Source: Clostridiaceae bacterium
GTDB lineage: Bacteria > Bacillota > Clostridia > DSM-8532
Length of the DNA stretch: 64,000 nucleotides
Assembly (NCBI GenBank): GCA_012719545.1
Contig: JAAYAD010000020.1
Coordinates: forward strand, 1 to 64,000
Reading direction: 5' to 3'
Notes under the pieces: generated by a model
Seen by the model: the letters and a program-made list of their open reading frames with translations, nothing else
The model's database searches: none
Told to the model about the DNA's origin: nothing
In this document: positions 1 through 10,446 of the stretch, in pieces
How positions within the stretch are numbered: position 1 is the first letter of the stretch
Layout of the letters: every line of letters starts with the position of its first letter
Made by a program: the position numbers and the translations under genes

Positions 1-1676
1 ATTTCTTCAGCAACTACTGCAAAGCCTCTTCCTGCATCCCCAGCCCTTGCTGCTTCAATTGCTGCGTTAAGAGAGAGCAAATTGGTTTGTTCGCTGATTC
101 CTGTAATTACATTCACTACCTGGATAATCTCCTTGGCGCCCTCGCTTAATTGCTTGATTTCTTCATAAATTATATTGGAGGATTCAACGGCATTTTTATT
201 CTTCTCGTTTAACTTATCAATGGTATTTACAGCATAGTCCCTTGAGCTTTCGGTCTGCCTTACTGAATCCATGATATCATCAATTTTTTTAATAACATGG
301 TTGATATTTTGGGCCAAATTTTCCATTAAGGCATTGCCGTTTTCAGCCTGTTTAGCCTGTTCAGTAGAACCCTGGGCCAATTCGCTTATGGCTGTGGATA
401 CCTGGGCTGCTGCCGCTGCAGAAAGCTCGGAGGAATTTTTTATAACGATAGTATCGCTTTCAACCCTGTCGGCCACATTCTGCGTCTGCATGATAAGATT
501 ACGGATATTTTCCGCCATTTTATTAAAGCTGACTGAAAGTTTTCCTATTTCATTTTTGCCGGTTACCGGAGATGATACTGTAAGGTCTCCCTGTTCAAAC
601 CTTCCCATCAGGTTCATTATAAGTTTCAAAGGCTTTGATATGCGGAATGCAATGAAAAGACCGACAAATGCGGATGCGAGAATGCAAAGTACCAATATTC
701 CCAAAATTCCGGTCTTTACCACTTCCATTTCATTCATCAGGGCTGAGACAGGTTCCTTGGTCACAACCTTCCATCCAGTCTTTGCAGTTGCATAGCTTAT
801 TACCTCACCGGAATCGGTAAAGTTATCGGAGATTGCTTCCCCGAATATCCTGTCCGTATATCCTGCCTCAAAAGTGTTTCCCAGAACGTTCTTATCCCTG
901 TGGACAATTATTTTTTTGTCGGAGTCAAGAAGCATTATTTCTCCAGTTGAATCCGAGATTCTCTGGTTAAACATGGAACTGAATTTATTGTAATCAACAT
1001 ATATTGCCAAAGTGGCTAATGGTTCCAGGGTCTTTGTGTTGCGAAGCTGCCTGGTCAGGATTAGGTATTCATAAGAATTACCAAGTCCTGTTACCCAGGC
1101 AACCTTCCCATCCTGCCCGGCTGCTATGTCTGCCAGAGCCTTTCGGTTCTCTTCAGTATTCTCTTTAAGTTTGCCAATGGTTGTAGCATCAGTACCTGAG
1201 CCTATAAATTTCCCGTCAGGCTTATATATGTAAATTCCGTCTACATCACTGTTGGAAAAACTTATGGAATATATTGTACGCTTTATTGTCTCGTCATCCT
1301 TGATTTTTTCCATGTCATTGGCATAATCCTTTTTGCCGAGAATGGACAAAACTTCTTCGTTGGATGTCAGTATCATTGATACGTTTTCCAGTTGCTTTAT
1401 TTTTGTGTCGATATTGATGGCAACCTGTTCCACCATCTGTTTTGAATAGATCCCAACCTTGTCCTTGACTGTTTTTTCCGCATTGAAATAAGAGAAAGTG
1501 GCAATTATGCTCAGCGGAACAATACTTATAATTAAAAAAGAGATAATCAATAGCTGAGCAATACCGATATTGTTGAAAATACTCTTTCTTTGAATTTTGT
1601 GTTCCTTTGCGGCTTTCTCTTTCTTCTTTTTCTCCAATACTTTTTCCTGTGCAAGTTTTGATGGTTTGTTTCGCAT
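1..1676 (-). CDS. Methyl-accepting chemotaxis protein, C-terminal part outside window (partial)
   Basis: Reverse-strand reading frame starts at CAT 1674-1676 ([36 protein letters not shown]...), N-terminal TM, long sensor region, HAMP-like and signalling-domain sequence running off the left edge. Listed + ORF 271..795 is its shadow. Confidence 0.85.
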   Translation of the reverse strand, partial: MRNKPSKLAQEKVLEKKKKEKAAKEHKIQRKSIFNNIGIAQLLIISFLIISIVPLSIIATFSYFNAEKTVKDKVGIYSKQMVEQVAINIDTKIKQLENVSMILTSNEEVLSILGKKDYANDMEKIKDDETIKRTIYSISFSNSDVDGIYIYKPDGKFIGSGTDATTIGKLKENTEENRKALADIAAGQDGKVAWVTGLGNSYEYLILTRQLRNTKTLEPLATLAIYVDYNKFSSMFNQRISDSTGEIMLLDSDKKIIVHRDKNVLGNTFEAGYTDRIFGEAISDNFTDSGEVISYATAKTGWKVVTKEPVSALMNEMEVVKTGILGILVLCILASAFVGLFIAFRISKPLKLIMNLMGRFEQGDLTVSSPVTGKNEIGKLSVSFNKMAENIRNLIMQTQNVADRVESDTIVIKNSSELSAAAAAQVSTAISELAQGSTEQAKQAENGNALMENLAQNINHVIKKIDDIMDSVRQTESSRDYAVNTIDKLNEKNKNAVESSNIIYEEIKQLSEGAKEIIQVVNVITGISEQTNLLSLNAAIEAARAGDAGRGFAVVAEE

Positions 1677-1725
1677 TATTCTAACCCTCCTGTATGGAAA
1701 AAATACAACTAAACAGGTGGCTTTG

Positions 1726-3333
1726 TCAATCCAGAGCTTTCAGGCTGTCCCTGTACTGGGATGCGGTTAAACCGGTATATTTCTTAAATATCTTATAGAA
1801 ATATTTTTCATCCTGGAATCCAACCTTAAAGGCTATTTCATAGTTCTTAAGCCTTATATCCTTAAGAAGCTCCTTTGCCATTAAAACCCTGTACTTATTA
1901 AGATAATCTATAAAGTTTACTTTCATCTCGTTTTTAAATAGAAAGCTTAAGTAAGCCGGTGAAATATAGAGGGCATCAGCTGCTTCCCTGAGGCTTATAT
2001 CCTTGTGGTAATTACTGTGTATGTAATCAAGAGCTTTTTGAATAAACTTGTTGACAGGCGTGTTTTTATGGATTTGATGCATTATATCTTCAATAAGTTT
2101 GGTTATTATATTGCTCATCATCTCAAGAGTTTTGGAATTGGCAATATCGTCCATGGTTTTAAATATTATTTTCTGGATTTCAGCCGAGTCAATATTTTTT
2201 TCTGCGCAGAACCTCATCATGTTATTAAGAAGCATAGTTCCCGCTTTTTTTATAAAATGACAGTTTGCAAGCTGCCCTTCATCAAAGCTTCCAAAAAATT
2301 CATTTACAGCATTTTTAGCTTTCGATATATCACCGGTTTCAATGGTTTTAAATATCCTTGCTTCTTCAGAAAAAGGGTACAGGTAATGCAGGTTTTCTTC
2401 AGACATTTCTTCTTCAAAAAGAGTAACCTTTTTATTGCCTAGAAAAAGACCCGCCTCCAGGGCTGCCAGAGCCTGGTTGTAGGATTTATGAGCCTGAAGG
2501 GGAGAGGGCACAATTTTTCCTGCTCCAATGACAAAGGGGAATTCAAAATTGTCCTGAAGATAATTAAATATTTTATTTATTAACTCTAAAAATTTATCCT
2601 GCTCCAATGACTCGTTAGCAGAAATTAAAACAATATCATCATCCTTTACAAACACTTCAAAAGGACATGTGCTGTCTTTTTCATTATTGATTCCCTCAAT
2701 AACGTGTAACAGAAGGAAGTCAAATTCTTCATTTGTATAGCGGGTATAGAAGTCATCCTTGTCCTCAAGCCTGATTACAGCCACACCGCAGGCTGCTTCA
2801 GGCAAATTTATGTTGTAGTTTGGACTCTCATTAAAAAAGGTTGAAGGTTTTTTTAGCTTGTTGGAAACAAGGTCGCATAAAAGTCGTACCCTCAATAAAT
2901 CAGTGTACTTGCTGAAAAGAGAGTGGTACTGGCTAATGATATTTTTCCTGTTCTGCTCCTCAATAACAAGGTTTTTTGCCCTCAGTACAGCCTGTAAGAT
3001 TTCTTCAGCCGAGCAGGGCTTAAGCAGATAATTATTGGCTTTAAGCTCAATGGCTTTCTGGGCATATTCGAAATAATCATAGCCGCTTAAGATTATAGTC
3101 TGCATATGTATGCCAAGGTCTTTTACCGCCTGAATCAGACTTAACCCGCTTATATAAGGCATTTGAATATCAATAATTGCAATATCGGGTCTAAGCTCTT
3201 TAATAAGCTCCAGGCCGTCCCTGCCGTTATATGCAACCCCGCAGACCTCAATGTCGTACTTATGCCATGCAATATAATTCTTGATTCCGTTTACATGCTC
3301 GTACTCGTCATCAATTATAATCAGCTTGTACAT
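1726..3333 (-). CDS. Response regulator, REC + AraC-type HTH (YesN-like)
   Basis: N-term [21 protein letters not shown]...[15 protein letters not shown] (receiver) and C-term AraC HTH ([29 protein letters not shown]...). Confidence 0.93.
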   Translation of the reverse strand: MYKLIIIDDEYEHVNGIKNYIAWHKYDIEVCGVAYNGRDGLELIKELRPDIAIIDIQMPYISGLSLIQAVKDLGIHMQTIILSGYDYFEYAQKAIELKANNYLLKPCSAEEILQAVLRAKNLVIEEQNRKNIISQYHSLFSKYTDLLRVRLLCDLVSNKLKKPSTFFNESPNYNINLPEAACGVAVIRLEDKDDFYTRYTNEEFDFLLLHVIEGINNEKDSTCPFEVFVKDDDIVLISANESLEQDKFLELINKIFNYLQDNFEFPFVIGAGKIVPSPLQAHKSYNQALAALEAGLFLGNKKVTLFEEEMSEENLHYLYPFSEEARIFKTIETGDISKAKNAVNEFFGSFDEGQLANCHFIKKAGTMLLNNMMRFCAEKNIDSAEIQKIIFKTMDDIANSKTLEMMSNIITKLIEDIMHQIHKNTPVNKFIQKALDYIHSNYHKDISLREAADALYISPAYLSFLFKNEMKVNFIDYLNKYRVLMAKELLKDIRLKNYEIAFKVGFQDEKYFYKIFKKYTGLTASQYRDSLKALD

Positions 3334-3338
3334 AAGGG

Positions 3339-5168
3339 CTAATTCCTTTCAATATTAAATTTTGGTGAAGTAGGTATACTGATGTAAACAGTGGTGCCCT
3401 GGTCAGGCTCACTTTTAATGTCCAGCGAATAGTCACCACCGTAATATATTGCCAGGCGGTTAATAACATTTTTTATGCCGTACCCTCCTTTTGAGGGAGA
3501 GGCATCATCAATATCAGGGTTAAGAAGTTTTTTAAGTTTTTCCTGAGAGATGCCCGTGCCGTTGTCCTTAATAACAAAATGTATCTTGTCGTCTTTTAAA
3601 AATCCGGCTACCCAAATCTGAGTTATCCGGTCATTGGTTTCGGCTCCGTGGATGATGGCATTTTCAACGAAGGGCTGCAATATGAGCTTGGGTATTTGAT
3701 GGTACAGGATATCAGAGCTGAAATCTATATCATATTTTAGTTTATTCTTATACCTTTTTTCCTGAAGCAATATGTAATACTCAATAAATTCCTTCTCCTG
3801 GCTTATGTAGAAAAATTCCTTGCCAACATTTAAGGCAAGCCTGAATACCTTGGAAAGGGCATGGATCATCTCCTGGACGCCTTTGTTGTCGCCGCCTACT
3901 GCCTTCCAGTATATAGCGTCCAGAGTGTTATAGAGAAAATGGGGATTAATTTGTGCCTGAAGGGCCTTTAGCTCTGCGATTCTTTCTTCAATTTCAAGGG
4001 CGTAGACCTGGCTTAAGAGATTATTTATGTAAGATATCATTTCGTTGTAATCCTGGCCAAGCTCCCCAATTTCATCATTGTATTTAAAGGTGACCTTTTC
4101 CTGAAAATTGCCTTTCTTAACACGGGCCATGGATTCAACCAGATTTTTTATTGGCTTTGTAAGCAGGGATGAGGTAAAGGTGGTGAAATAAAAGCCCAAT
4201 ATAAGTGCCAGTATAAATATGACAATTACAATTACGGGTACATATCTTAAATTAATTGCATAGCTTTTAAGGGGAACTACGCTCAGTATCTTCCAGCCGC
4301 TTCTTAAGGATATATACGTCAACAGATGTTCCTCACCGTTATATGGATAAATTCTTGTGCCCTCGGGAAAATCCAATGCATCCTTGGGAATATGTGTAAC
4401 CATATCATACACATTTAAACCCTGTTTCATGTTTGATTTGTACAGGAAGGGCTCATTTTGCGAATTAAGAAAAATGACAGTGCTGTTTTCAATACCAAGG
4501 ATATTGTCAAAAAGGTCGCTTAAGGAGGACAAATTAAGAGAAATCATCATAAAGGCCTTTGCAGAATAGTCATTTAGTTTAAGAAGTGTGCGGAACATTG
4601 ATATTTTATCGCTTTTGTTGTTGAGAATAAAACTGGTGTCGCTTTTAGGTATGTACTCCCAGAAGGGTGCGCCTTTGTAAGAAAGGGCTTTCTGGTAAAT
4701 GGCCGTATTTTTTATGCTTTCAAAGCTTGGGATATTGCTGCTTTTATCCGATGCTACATAGTAGCTGAAGCCATTATTGGCATAAATACTTATGAAGCTG
4801 ATGTAATTTTTCGAAACCAGAAGATGGTTAATGATATATTTTATATAGGACTGATCGCTGAAGTTGAGGGCTATTTCCTCCTCCGAATAGGAGATGGCTC
4901 TGTTCACCGTATGATCGGTGCCTATAAAGGATGACATGTCTTCAATGTCTTTCAGCATATAATCTATGCTTGTCCCAATTTGTTTCAAATCCCTCTGGTT
5001 GATTGCGGCAAGACGGTTGGTTATGGTTTCCTGGTATAACTTATATGAAGTGGCGCCGATAGAAACTGCAACTATAAATATTATAGTGCAGTTGACTAGT
5101 ATCATTTTGGTTCTGATACTTGAGTTCATAAATTTGCTTTTAATGTAATCAAAAATGTTAATATTCAT
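3339..5168 (-). CDS. Sensor histidine kinase, YesM family (HAMP, His_kinase, HATPase)
   Basis: QAQINPHFLYNTLDAIYWKA motif and C-term ATPase GGYGIKNVINRL. Start at 5168 (MNINIFDY, preceded by AAGGTG) preferred over the ORF-track start at 5189. Confidence 0.92.
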   Translation of the reverse strand: MNINIFDYIKSKFMNSSIRTKMILVNCTIIFIVAVSIGATSYKLYQETITNRLAAINQRDLKQIGTSIDYMLKDIEDMSSFIGTDHTVNRAISYSEEEIALNFSDQSYIKYIINHLLVSKNYISFISIYANNGFSYYVASDKSSNIPSFESIKNTAIYQKALSYKGAPFWEYIPKSDTSFILNNKSDKISMFRTLLKLNDYSAKAFMMISLNLSSLSDLFDNILGIENSTVIFLNSQNEPFLYKSNMKQGLNVYDMVTHIPKDALDFPEGTRIYPYNGEEHLLTYISLRSGWKILSVVPLKSYAINLRYVPVIVIVIFILALILGFYFTTFTSSLLTKPIKNLVESMARVKKGNFQEKVTFKYNDEIGELGQDYNEMISYINNLLSQVYALEIEERIAELKALQAQINPHFLYNTLDAIYWKAVGGDNKGVQEMIHALSKVFRLALNVGKEFFYISQEKEFIEYYILLQEKRYKNKLKYDIDFSSDILYHQIPKLILQPFVENAIIHGAETNDRITQIWVAGFLKDDKIHFVIKDNGTGISQEKLKKLLNPDIDDASPSKGGYGIKNVINRLAIYYGGDYSLDIKSEPDQGTTVYISIPTSPKFNIERN

Positions 5169-5206
5169 GTTAGAACACCTTATGGACATTATACCGGGAA
5201 AAGATT

Positions 5207-5232
5207 CGCATGAAGTTAGCGCATGAAGTTAG
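5207..5232. repeat. Tandem 13-bp direct repeat CGCATGAAGTTAG x2 upstream of the yesM-like gene
   Basis: Read directly: cgcatgaagttag cgcatgaagttag ttag. Confidence 0.85.
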
Positions 5233-5394
5233 TTAGTATAATATTATATTATAACATTTTTTTGAAGCGCTGCAGGTTATAACTTTATCAATAAAAATCA
5301 TAAACCATTTAAAAATATTGTCTACTTATTCCCAGAAAAAATAATGCTATATTAAAAGCGAGGTTATACCTAGCCATTTAAGGAGGGATTTTAT

Positions 5395-6741
5395 ATGAAA
5401 TTGCTTAAGAAAAGTCTTGCTGCCGTATTGGCAATAGCATTGCTGCTTGGCATGTCAGCATGTGGAGCAGAAAAAGCGAGCACATCACCTACTCCTGAGG
5501 CAAAGACACCTGAGACAACACCTGAGCCTGGCAAGGAACAAATTACCATCAACTTCTTTTCAAACCTCCCCGACAGAACTGCAGGGCAGGGTCTTTTGGA
5601 GCAGACAATCATAGATAACTACATGAACGAAAACCCCCATGTAACAATTAAGGTTGAAGCACTTCAGGATGAGCCCTATAAGCAGAAATTCCAGTCCTAT
5701 GTAGCAAGCAATAATCTGCCTGATATTTTCAACGTTTGGGGCCAGCCTGCATTCTTCCAGGCAGTAATGGAAAAGGGATATGCTGCTGAGCTAAATCCCG
5801 ACGACTATAAGGACTACGGTTTCTTCGAAGGTTCCACAACCGATTTCAGCTACAACGGAAAATTATACGGACTTCCCAGAAACCAGGATATGACAACTGT
5901 GTTTATCAATAAAGCCATCTTTGAAGAAAACAATGTAAAAATACCTACTACATACAATGAGCTTGTAGAAGCTGCAAAGGCTTTCAGAGCCAAAGGCATT
6001 CAGCCTCTTTCCATCAACGGAAGGGACAAATGGATACTCAACCTGTTCTTCCAGGACTTAGTAATAAAGGTCAGCGGAAATCAGCGCACAATTTATGATG
6101 CTTCCACAGGAAAAACCTCCTTTGCATCCGATCCTGATATAAGAAAAGCAGCTGAACTGTTTAAAGGGCTTGTAGATGCCGGCCTCTTCCAGGATTCCTT
6201 TACATCTGCTGATTACGGCGCTGCACAGAACCTCTTCCTCCAGGAGCAGGCAGCCATGTTCTACATGGGCGCATGGGAAGTAGGTATGGCAAGCAATCCT
6301 GACAACTCCGAGCATTTCAGACAGAACGTCGCTCTTATTCCGTTTCCTGTAGTTGAAGACGGAAAAGGCAAAGTTACAGACGTATGCGCATGGAACGGCG
6401 GCGGCTATGCGGTATCTGCATCATCTCCCGTTAAGGACGAAGCCATTAAGCTTCTCAACTACATGATGCATCCTGACAACTGGCCCAAGATTGGCTGGCA
6501 GAAAGGACTTGTTGTTCCTGGACAAAACTATAAGAATTACATGACCGGAAATGAAAATGTTCTCCAGGTTCAGCTCACCGATATTCTTAATTCCGCTACT
6601 TCTATGAGCGGTACGCCTTGGAACGACTTCAACCCCGGCGACTGGAAGTCCAATGTTGAAAACCTCATTCAGGAATTTGCAGCCGGCATTACTACAGTTG
6701 ATGAGTTCCTGACTGCTCTTGATAATGTAGTTCCCAAATAA
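5395..6741 (+). CDS. ABC sugar transporter, extracellular solute-binding lipoprotein
   Basis: Lipobox LLGMSACG; SBP_bac_1-like (IFNVWGQPAFFQAVMEKGYAAELNP...). Followed by two permease genes. Confidence 0.93.
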   Translation: MKLLKKSLAAVLAIALLLGMSACGAEKASTSPTPEAKTPETTPEPGKEQITINFFSNLPDRTAGQGLLEQTIIDNYMNENPHVTIKVEALQDEPYKQKFQSYVASNNLPDIFNVWGQPAFFQAVMEKGYAAELNPDDYKDYGFFEGSTTDFSYNGKLYGLPRNQDMTTVFINKAIFEENNVKIPTTYNELVEAAKAFRAKGIQPLSINGRDKWILNLFFQDLVIKVSGNQRTIYDASTGKTSFASDPDIRKAAELFKGLVDAGLFQDSFTSADYGAAQNLFLQEQAAMFYMGAWEVGMASNPDNSEHFRQNVALIPFPVVEDGKGKVTDVCAWNGGGYAVSASSPVKDEAIKLLNYMMHPDNWPKIGWQKGLVVPGQNYKNYMTGNENVLQVQLTDILNSATSMSGTPWNDFNPGDWKSNVENLIQEFAAGITTVDEFLTALDNVVPK

Positions 6742-6756
6742 AATCCAGATTTTAAG

Positions 6757-6784
6757 CCGAGCAGGGAGAAAAATCCCTGCTCGG
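6757..6784 (+). other. Intercistronic stem-loop (11-bp perfect stem, no U-tract)
   Basis: CCGAGCAGGGA-gaaaaa-TCCCTGCTCGG between SBP and permease genes. Confidence 0.7.
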
Positions 6785-6869
6785 TTCTAATAAGAAATAT
6801 CAAATCCTTTATTTAAAACAGTCTATGGAGGCAAACAGGACTCCTGTATATAACATGGAGGACAGCTAG

Positions 6870-7748
6870 ATGGACAAAATAAGACGAAATAAATTTGTGA
6901 TATTTTTCCTTGTTTTCCCCGGTCTTTTGGTCTTTACCTTTGCAGTACTCTATCCCATATTTATGAGTGCATTTTATGGCATGACCGACTGGAAGGGAAT
7001 TGGCGAATTTAATATTGTCGGTTTTGAGAACTACAGAAAAGTAATATTTGAGGACAAGGTTTTCAGAACGTCACTGTTAAATGCGGCAGCCCTTGCTTTC
7101 TTTACAGTTTTTATCCAGCACCCCATTGCTATGTTCTTTGCAATTATTACCGACAAGATAGGCGGAAAGCTGGAATCCTTTTTCAGAGCCGTATTCTTCA
7201 TTCCTTGCGTCATATCAATTGTTGTAACCTCAAAAATGTGGGTAAATGTTCTGAATGCCAATTACGGACTTCTTAACAAGTTTCTTGAGGCTATTAATCT
7301 GAAATTTTTAAAGCAGGACTGGCTAGGACATAAGGATATAGCACTTTTTTCAGTGATTTTCGTTATCATGTGGCAAGGCTTTGGCTATGCCTACCTTATA
7401 TATTATTCCGGAATCAAGGGTATTCCTGAGGAACTTTTGGAAGCCGGAAGAATTGATGGCGCAAACAGCTGGCAGCAGTTTATAAAAATAACTCTTCCAA
7501 TGCTTAAACCCGTAATACTGGTCAATGTATCCATAGCAATTACAGCTTCTTTAAAGCAGATGGAGCCTATTTATCTTATGACAAACGGCGGGCCTGGCAC
7601 AAGAACCCAGTTTGTTGCTAATTATCTTTATATGCTGGCCTTCAATGCGCAGAAATATGGCTACGCAAATGCTATTGCTGTTGTATTCGTAATAGTCTGC
7701 CTTATAACCACTGTAGTTGTGCAAAATATATTCAAGTCAAAGGATTAA
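6870..7748 (+). CDS. Carbohydrate ABC transporter permease (MalF/UgpA type)
   Basis: Multiple TM; EAA loop EELLEAGRIDGANSWQQFIKITLPMLKP. Confidence 0.93.
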   Translation: MDKIRRNKFVIFFLVFPGLLVFTFAVLYPIFMSAFYGMTDWKGIGEFNIVGFENYRKVIFEDKVFRTSLLNAAALAFFTVFIQHPIAMFFAIITDKIGGKLESFFRAVFFIPCVISIVVTSKMWVNVLNANYGLLNKFLEAINLKFLKQDWLGHKDIALFSVIFVIMWQGFGYAYLIYYSGIKGIPEELLEAGRIDGANSWQQFIKITLPMLKPVILVNVSIAITASLKQMEPIYLMTNGGPGTRTQFVANYLYMLAFNAQKYGYANAIAVVFVIVCLITTVVVQNIFKSKD

Positions 7749-7766
7749 AGAAGGAGGGAATGGGCT

Positions 7767-8636
7767 ATGACTTCTACCCGTTACGCGTCCCCTTCATATA
7801 ATGGGAAAATAAAAGCGAAGGCTTTCAGATATATACAGATACTATTATGCACTTTGTTGACCATAGGGTGTGTTTTTCCTCTCATATGGCTTGTGGATTT
7901 TTCTCTGGTAAAGGCCAATGAGCTTTTCGGAAAGAACTTTCTTGTATGGCCTAAAAAGCCTCATTGGGAAAACTATTATCTTGCGCTGACCGATGGCAAG
8001 GTTCCCCAGTATCTTGTAAACAGCGTTATTGTAACTTTTGTAAGTGTTGGACTTATTGTGCTGTTATCAGTTATGATGTCCTATGGCTTTACACGCATGA
8101 AATGGAAAATGAGTAAAGTGTTCTTAAACATTGTGCTTCTGGGCTTCATGATACCGATTCATGCCACACTATTGTCCAATTTCATAACCTTTTCAAGGCT
8201 AAACATACAGGACAGCCCCATAGCGCTGATTATTCCGTATGTAGCCTTTAACCTGCCTCAGGCTACCTTTATAATGACAGGATTTATGGACACAATTCCC
8301 AATGCCATAGAGGAATCGGCATTAATGGACGGGTGCGGAATTATCAGGCTTCTTTTCACCATTGTTTTCCCTGTACTAAAGCCTGCGATTATGACCGTTA
8401 TTATTACCTCGTTCATAAATGTCTGGAATGAATTTATAATGGCGGCAACATATCTTACAAGCGACAGATTCAGAACTCTCCCCTTCTCAATTTATAACTT
8501 TGCCGGCATGTATTCATCCAACTATTCGGCACAGTTTGCCGTAATGACCTTGTCCGCCCTGCCTTCCTTAGTTGCGTATGTAATACTAAATAAACATATT
8601 ACCAAGGGTATTGCGGCAGGTGCTGTAAAAGGTTAA
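7767..8636 (+). CDS. Carbohydrate ABC transporter permease (MalG/UgpE type)
   Basis: Multiple TM; EAA loop NAIEESALMDGCGIIRLLFTIVFPVLKP. Confidence 0.93.
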   Translation: MTSTRYASPSYNGKIKAKAFRYIQILLCTLLTIGCVFPLIWLVDFSLVKANELFGKNFLVWPKKPHWENYYLALTDGKVPQYLVNSVIVTFVSVGLIVLLSVMMSYGFTRMKWKMSKVFLNIVLLGFMIPIHATLLSNFITFSRLNIQDSPIALIIPYVAFNLPQATFIMTGFMDTIPNAIEESALMDGCGIIRLLFTIVFPVLKPAIMTVIITSFINVWNEFIMAATYLTSDRFRTLPFSIYNFAGMYSSNYSAQFAVMTLSALPSLVAYVILNKHITKGIAAGAVKG

Positions 8637-8663
8637 GCCGTAACCTCTTTCCTCCTTATACAC

Positions 8664-8698
8664 AAAGGACCTCCGGTCTAAAATACCGGAGGTCCTTT
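8664..8698 (+). terminator. Intrinsic terminator of the ABC operon
   Basis: AAAGGACCTCCGGT-ctaaaat-ACCGGAGGTCCTTT. Confidence 0.85.
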
Positions 8699-8821
8699 CA
8701 ATTTATTTTAAAATTTTGATTGGTATCACAGCAATAGAAAATCCTAAGATATATAATTCAGCTAGAAAGTAAGAAAACCCGGGTAACATCAATTAAAAAA
8801 TATAAAAGGAAGGAAAAGAGA

Positions 8822-9541
8822 ATGAAAAAGTTTGATATAAATCAGAAACTTGGAGATATAGCAGCTGAATTTCCGAAGGCGGCAGAGCTTTTCAGGGAAT
8901 ACAAAATTGATTATTGCTGCGGAGGAAACAGAGCCTTAATAGAAGCCATTGAGGAAGGTAATCTCAATGGTCAGGAAATTGTTGACAAATTGAATGATTT
9001 ATACAATGAATATGCCAGTAAGAATGAACTGGAAAGGAACTGGCAGGAGGCACCGCTGAATGAGCTGGTGGATCATATACTGAATAAGCACCATGCATAC
9101 CTTTGGGCAGAGCTTCCCAATATAAGTGAACTTACAACGAAGATACTCCGAGCTCATGGGACAAATCATCCGGAGATTTCAAAAGTACATAAACTGTTCC
9201 ATAACCTTAAAATGGAGTTGGAATCCCATCTGGTAAAAGAGGAAGCCCAACAGTATCCGGCAATCAGAAAATATGAAGAAAGTAAAGTCAAAAATGACCT
9301 TGACGAAGCTATAAGAGTTATTATGGAGCTTGAGGATGAGCACACAGGTGCTGGGGATATCCTTAAAAAACTCAGAAAAATAACTGATGACTATACTGTA
9401 CCGGATGACGGCTGCCCAACTTACAAACAGACCTATGACAAGCTTCAGGAACTGGAATCGGATATGTTTGAGCATATTCATCTGGAGAACAATATATTGT
9501 TCCCAAGACTCTTTAATTTGACCAATAATTCAATGAGATGA
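8822..9541 (+). CDS. ric: Iron-sulfur cluster repair di-iron protein (RIC/ScdA/YtfE family)
   Basis: N-term ScdA-N YKIDYCCGGNRAL; hemerythrin-like HH..E pattern (LNKHHAYLWAELP, HLVKEEAQQYPAI, EHTGAG, HIHLENNILFPRL). Confidence 0.9.
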   Translation: MKKFDINQKLGDIAAEFPKAAELFREYKIDYCCGGNRALIEAIEEGNLNGQEIVDKLNDLYNEYASKNELERNWQEAPLNELVDHILNKHHAYLWAELPNISELTTKILRAHGTNHPEISKVHKLFHNLKMELESHLVKEEAQQYPAIRKYEESKVKNDLDEAIRVIMELEDEHTGAGDILKKLRKITDDYTVPDDGCPTYKQTYDKLQELESDMFEHIHLENNILFPRLFNLTNNSMR

Positions 9542-9616
9542 ATAATACCTGATTCAAATAAGTTTGCCCAATAACAAGCAGATTTCAATACCAACGGATG
9601 ACGCATCTTCTGAAAC

Positions 9617-9654
9617 AAGACTTCCCTGGCATGAACATGTCACAGGGAAGTCTT
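9617..9654 (-). terminator. Hairpin overlapping the tag stop codon, probable terminator
   Basis: AAGACTTCCCTG...CAGGGAAGTCTT, 12-bp stem. Confidence 0.65.
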
Positions 9655-10236
9655 TATTTCATTGTATCTAAAGCAGCTTACAAGATGATCATTTATTAAT
9701 CCGGTTGCCTGTAAATGGGCGTATATAATGGTGCTTCCAAGGAATTTAAATCCACGGGATTTAAGATCTTTGCTTACTCTGTCTGATAGCTCAGACCTTG
9801 CGGGCAGTTGATGAATGTTTTCCCAGCAGTTTACTACAGGCTTATAATCTACAAAGGACCAGATGTAATTGTCGAAGCTTCCGAATTCCTTCTGTACTTT
9901 TAAGAACTGGCGGGCATTGTTAATGGAGGCTTCAATCTTTCTTCTGTTTCTTATTATGCCGCTGTTCTGCAAAAGCTCATTTATTTTGTTTTCATCATAC
10001 CGGGCGACTTTTTCCACATCAAAACCGTCGTAAGCTTTTCTGTAATTTTCTCTTTTTCTTAAGATGGTAAGCCAGCTAAGCCCCGCCTGGGCAGACTCAA
10101 GAACCAGAAATTCAAAGTGTTTTTTGTCATCATGAACGGGGATACCCCATTCTTCGTCATGATATCTGACATATAACTCATCGGTTCCGCACCAGGGGCA
10201 TCTGTTAAGACCGGTCAATTTTTTCACTCCATTCAT
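9640..10236 (-). CDS. tag: DNA-3-methyladenine glycosylase I
   Basis: RCPWCGTDELYVRYHDEEWGIPVHDDKKHFEFLVLESAQAGLSWLTILRKRENYRKAYDGFD is the characteristic Tag N-terminus. Confidence 0.94.
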   Translation of the reverse strand: MNGVKKLTGLNRCPWCGTDELYVRYHDEEWGIPVHDDKKHFEFLVLESAQAGLSWLTILRKRENYRKAYDGFDVEKVARYDENKINELLQNSGIIRNRRKIEASINNARQFLKVQKEFGSFDNYIWSFVDYKPVVNCWENIHQLPARSELSDRVSKDLKSRGFKFLGSTIIYAHLQATGLINDHLVSCFRYNEIKTSL

Positions 10237-10446
10237 ATTGGTTATAACTTATTTATATCTTAAGTATATCAGTATTCCAACGTGTTTTTATAGTTCGGCC
10301 CAAATTTTAAGCAATAATTCTACTCTACATTTTCAGCCTTTGTAATAAGACAAAAGTGTCGTGGCAATTGGGTTAATTTGTGTCAGACAATACTTTACTG
10401 TATAATAAATTTTTAGAAGGTCCGGTGAAATACGGAGGTAAGAACT

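Noticed and set aside
271-795. 174-aa plus-strand ORF
   Set aside because: Antisense shadow of the chemoreceptor gene; many other short listed ORFs are likewise shadows of confident genes.
5261-5275. TTGAAGCGCTGCAG as a CcpA cre site before the sugar ABC operon
   Set aside because: Only the AGCGCT core matches; flanking positions fit poorly.
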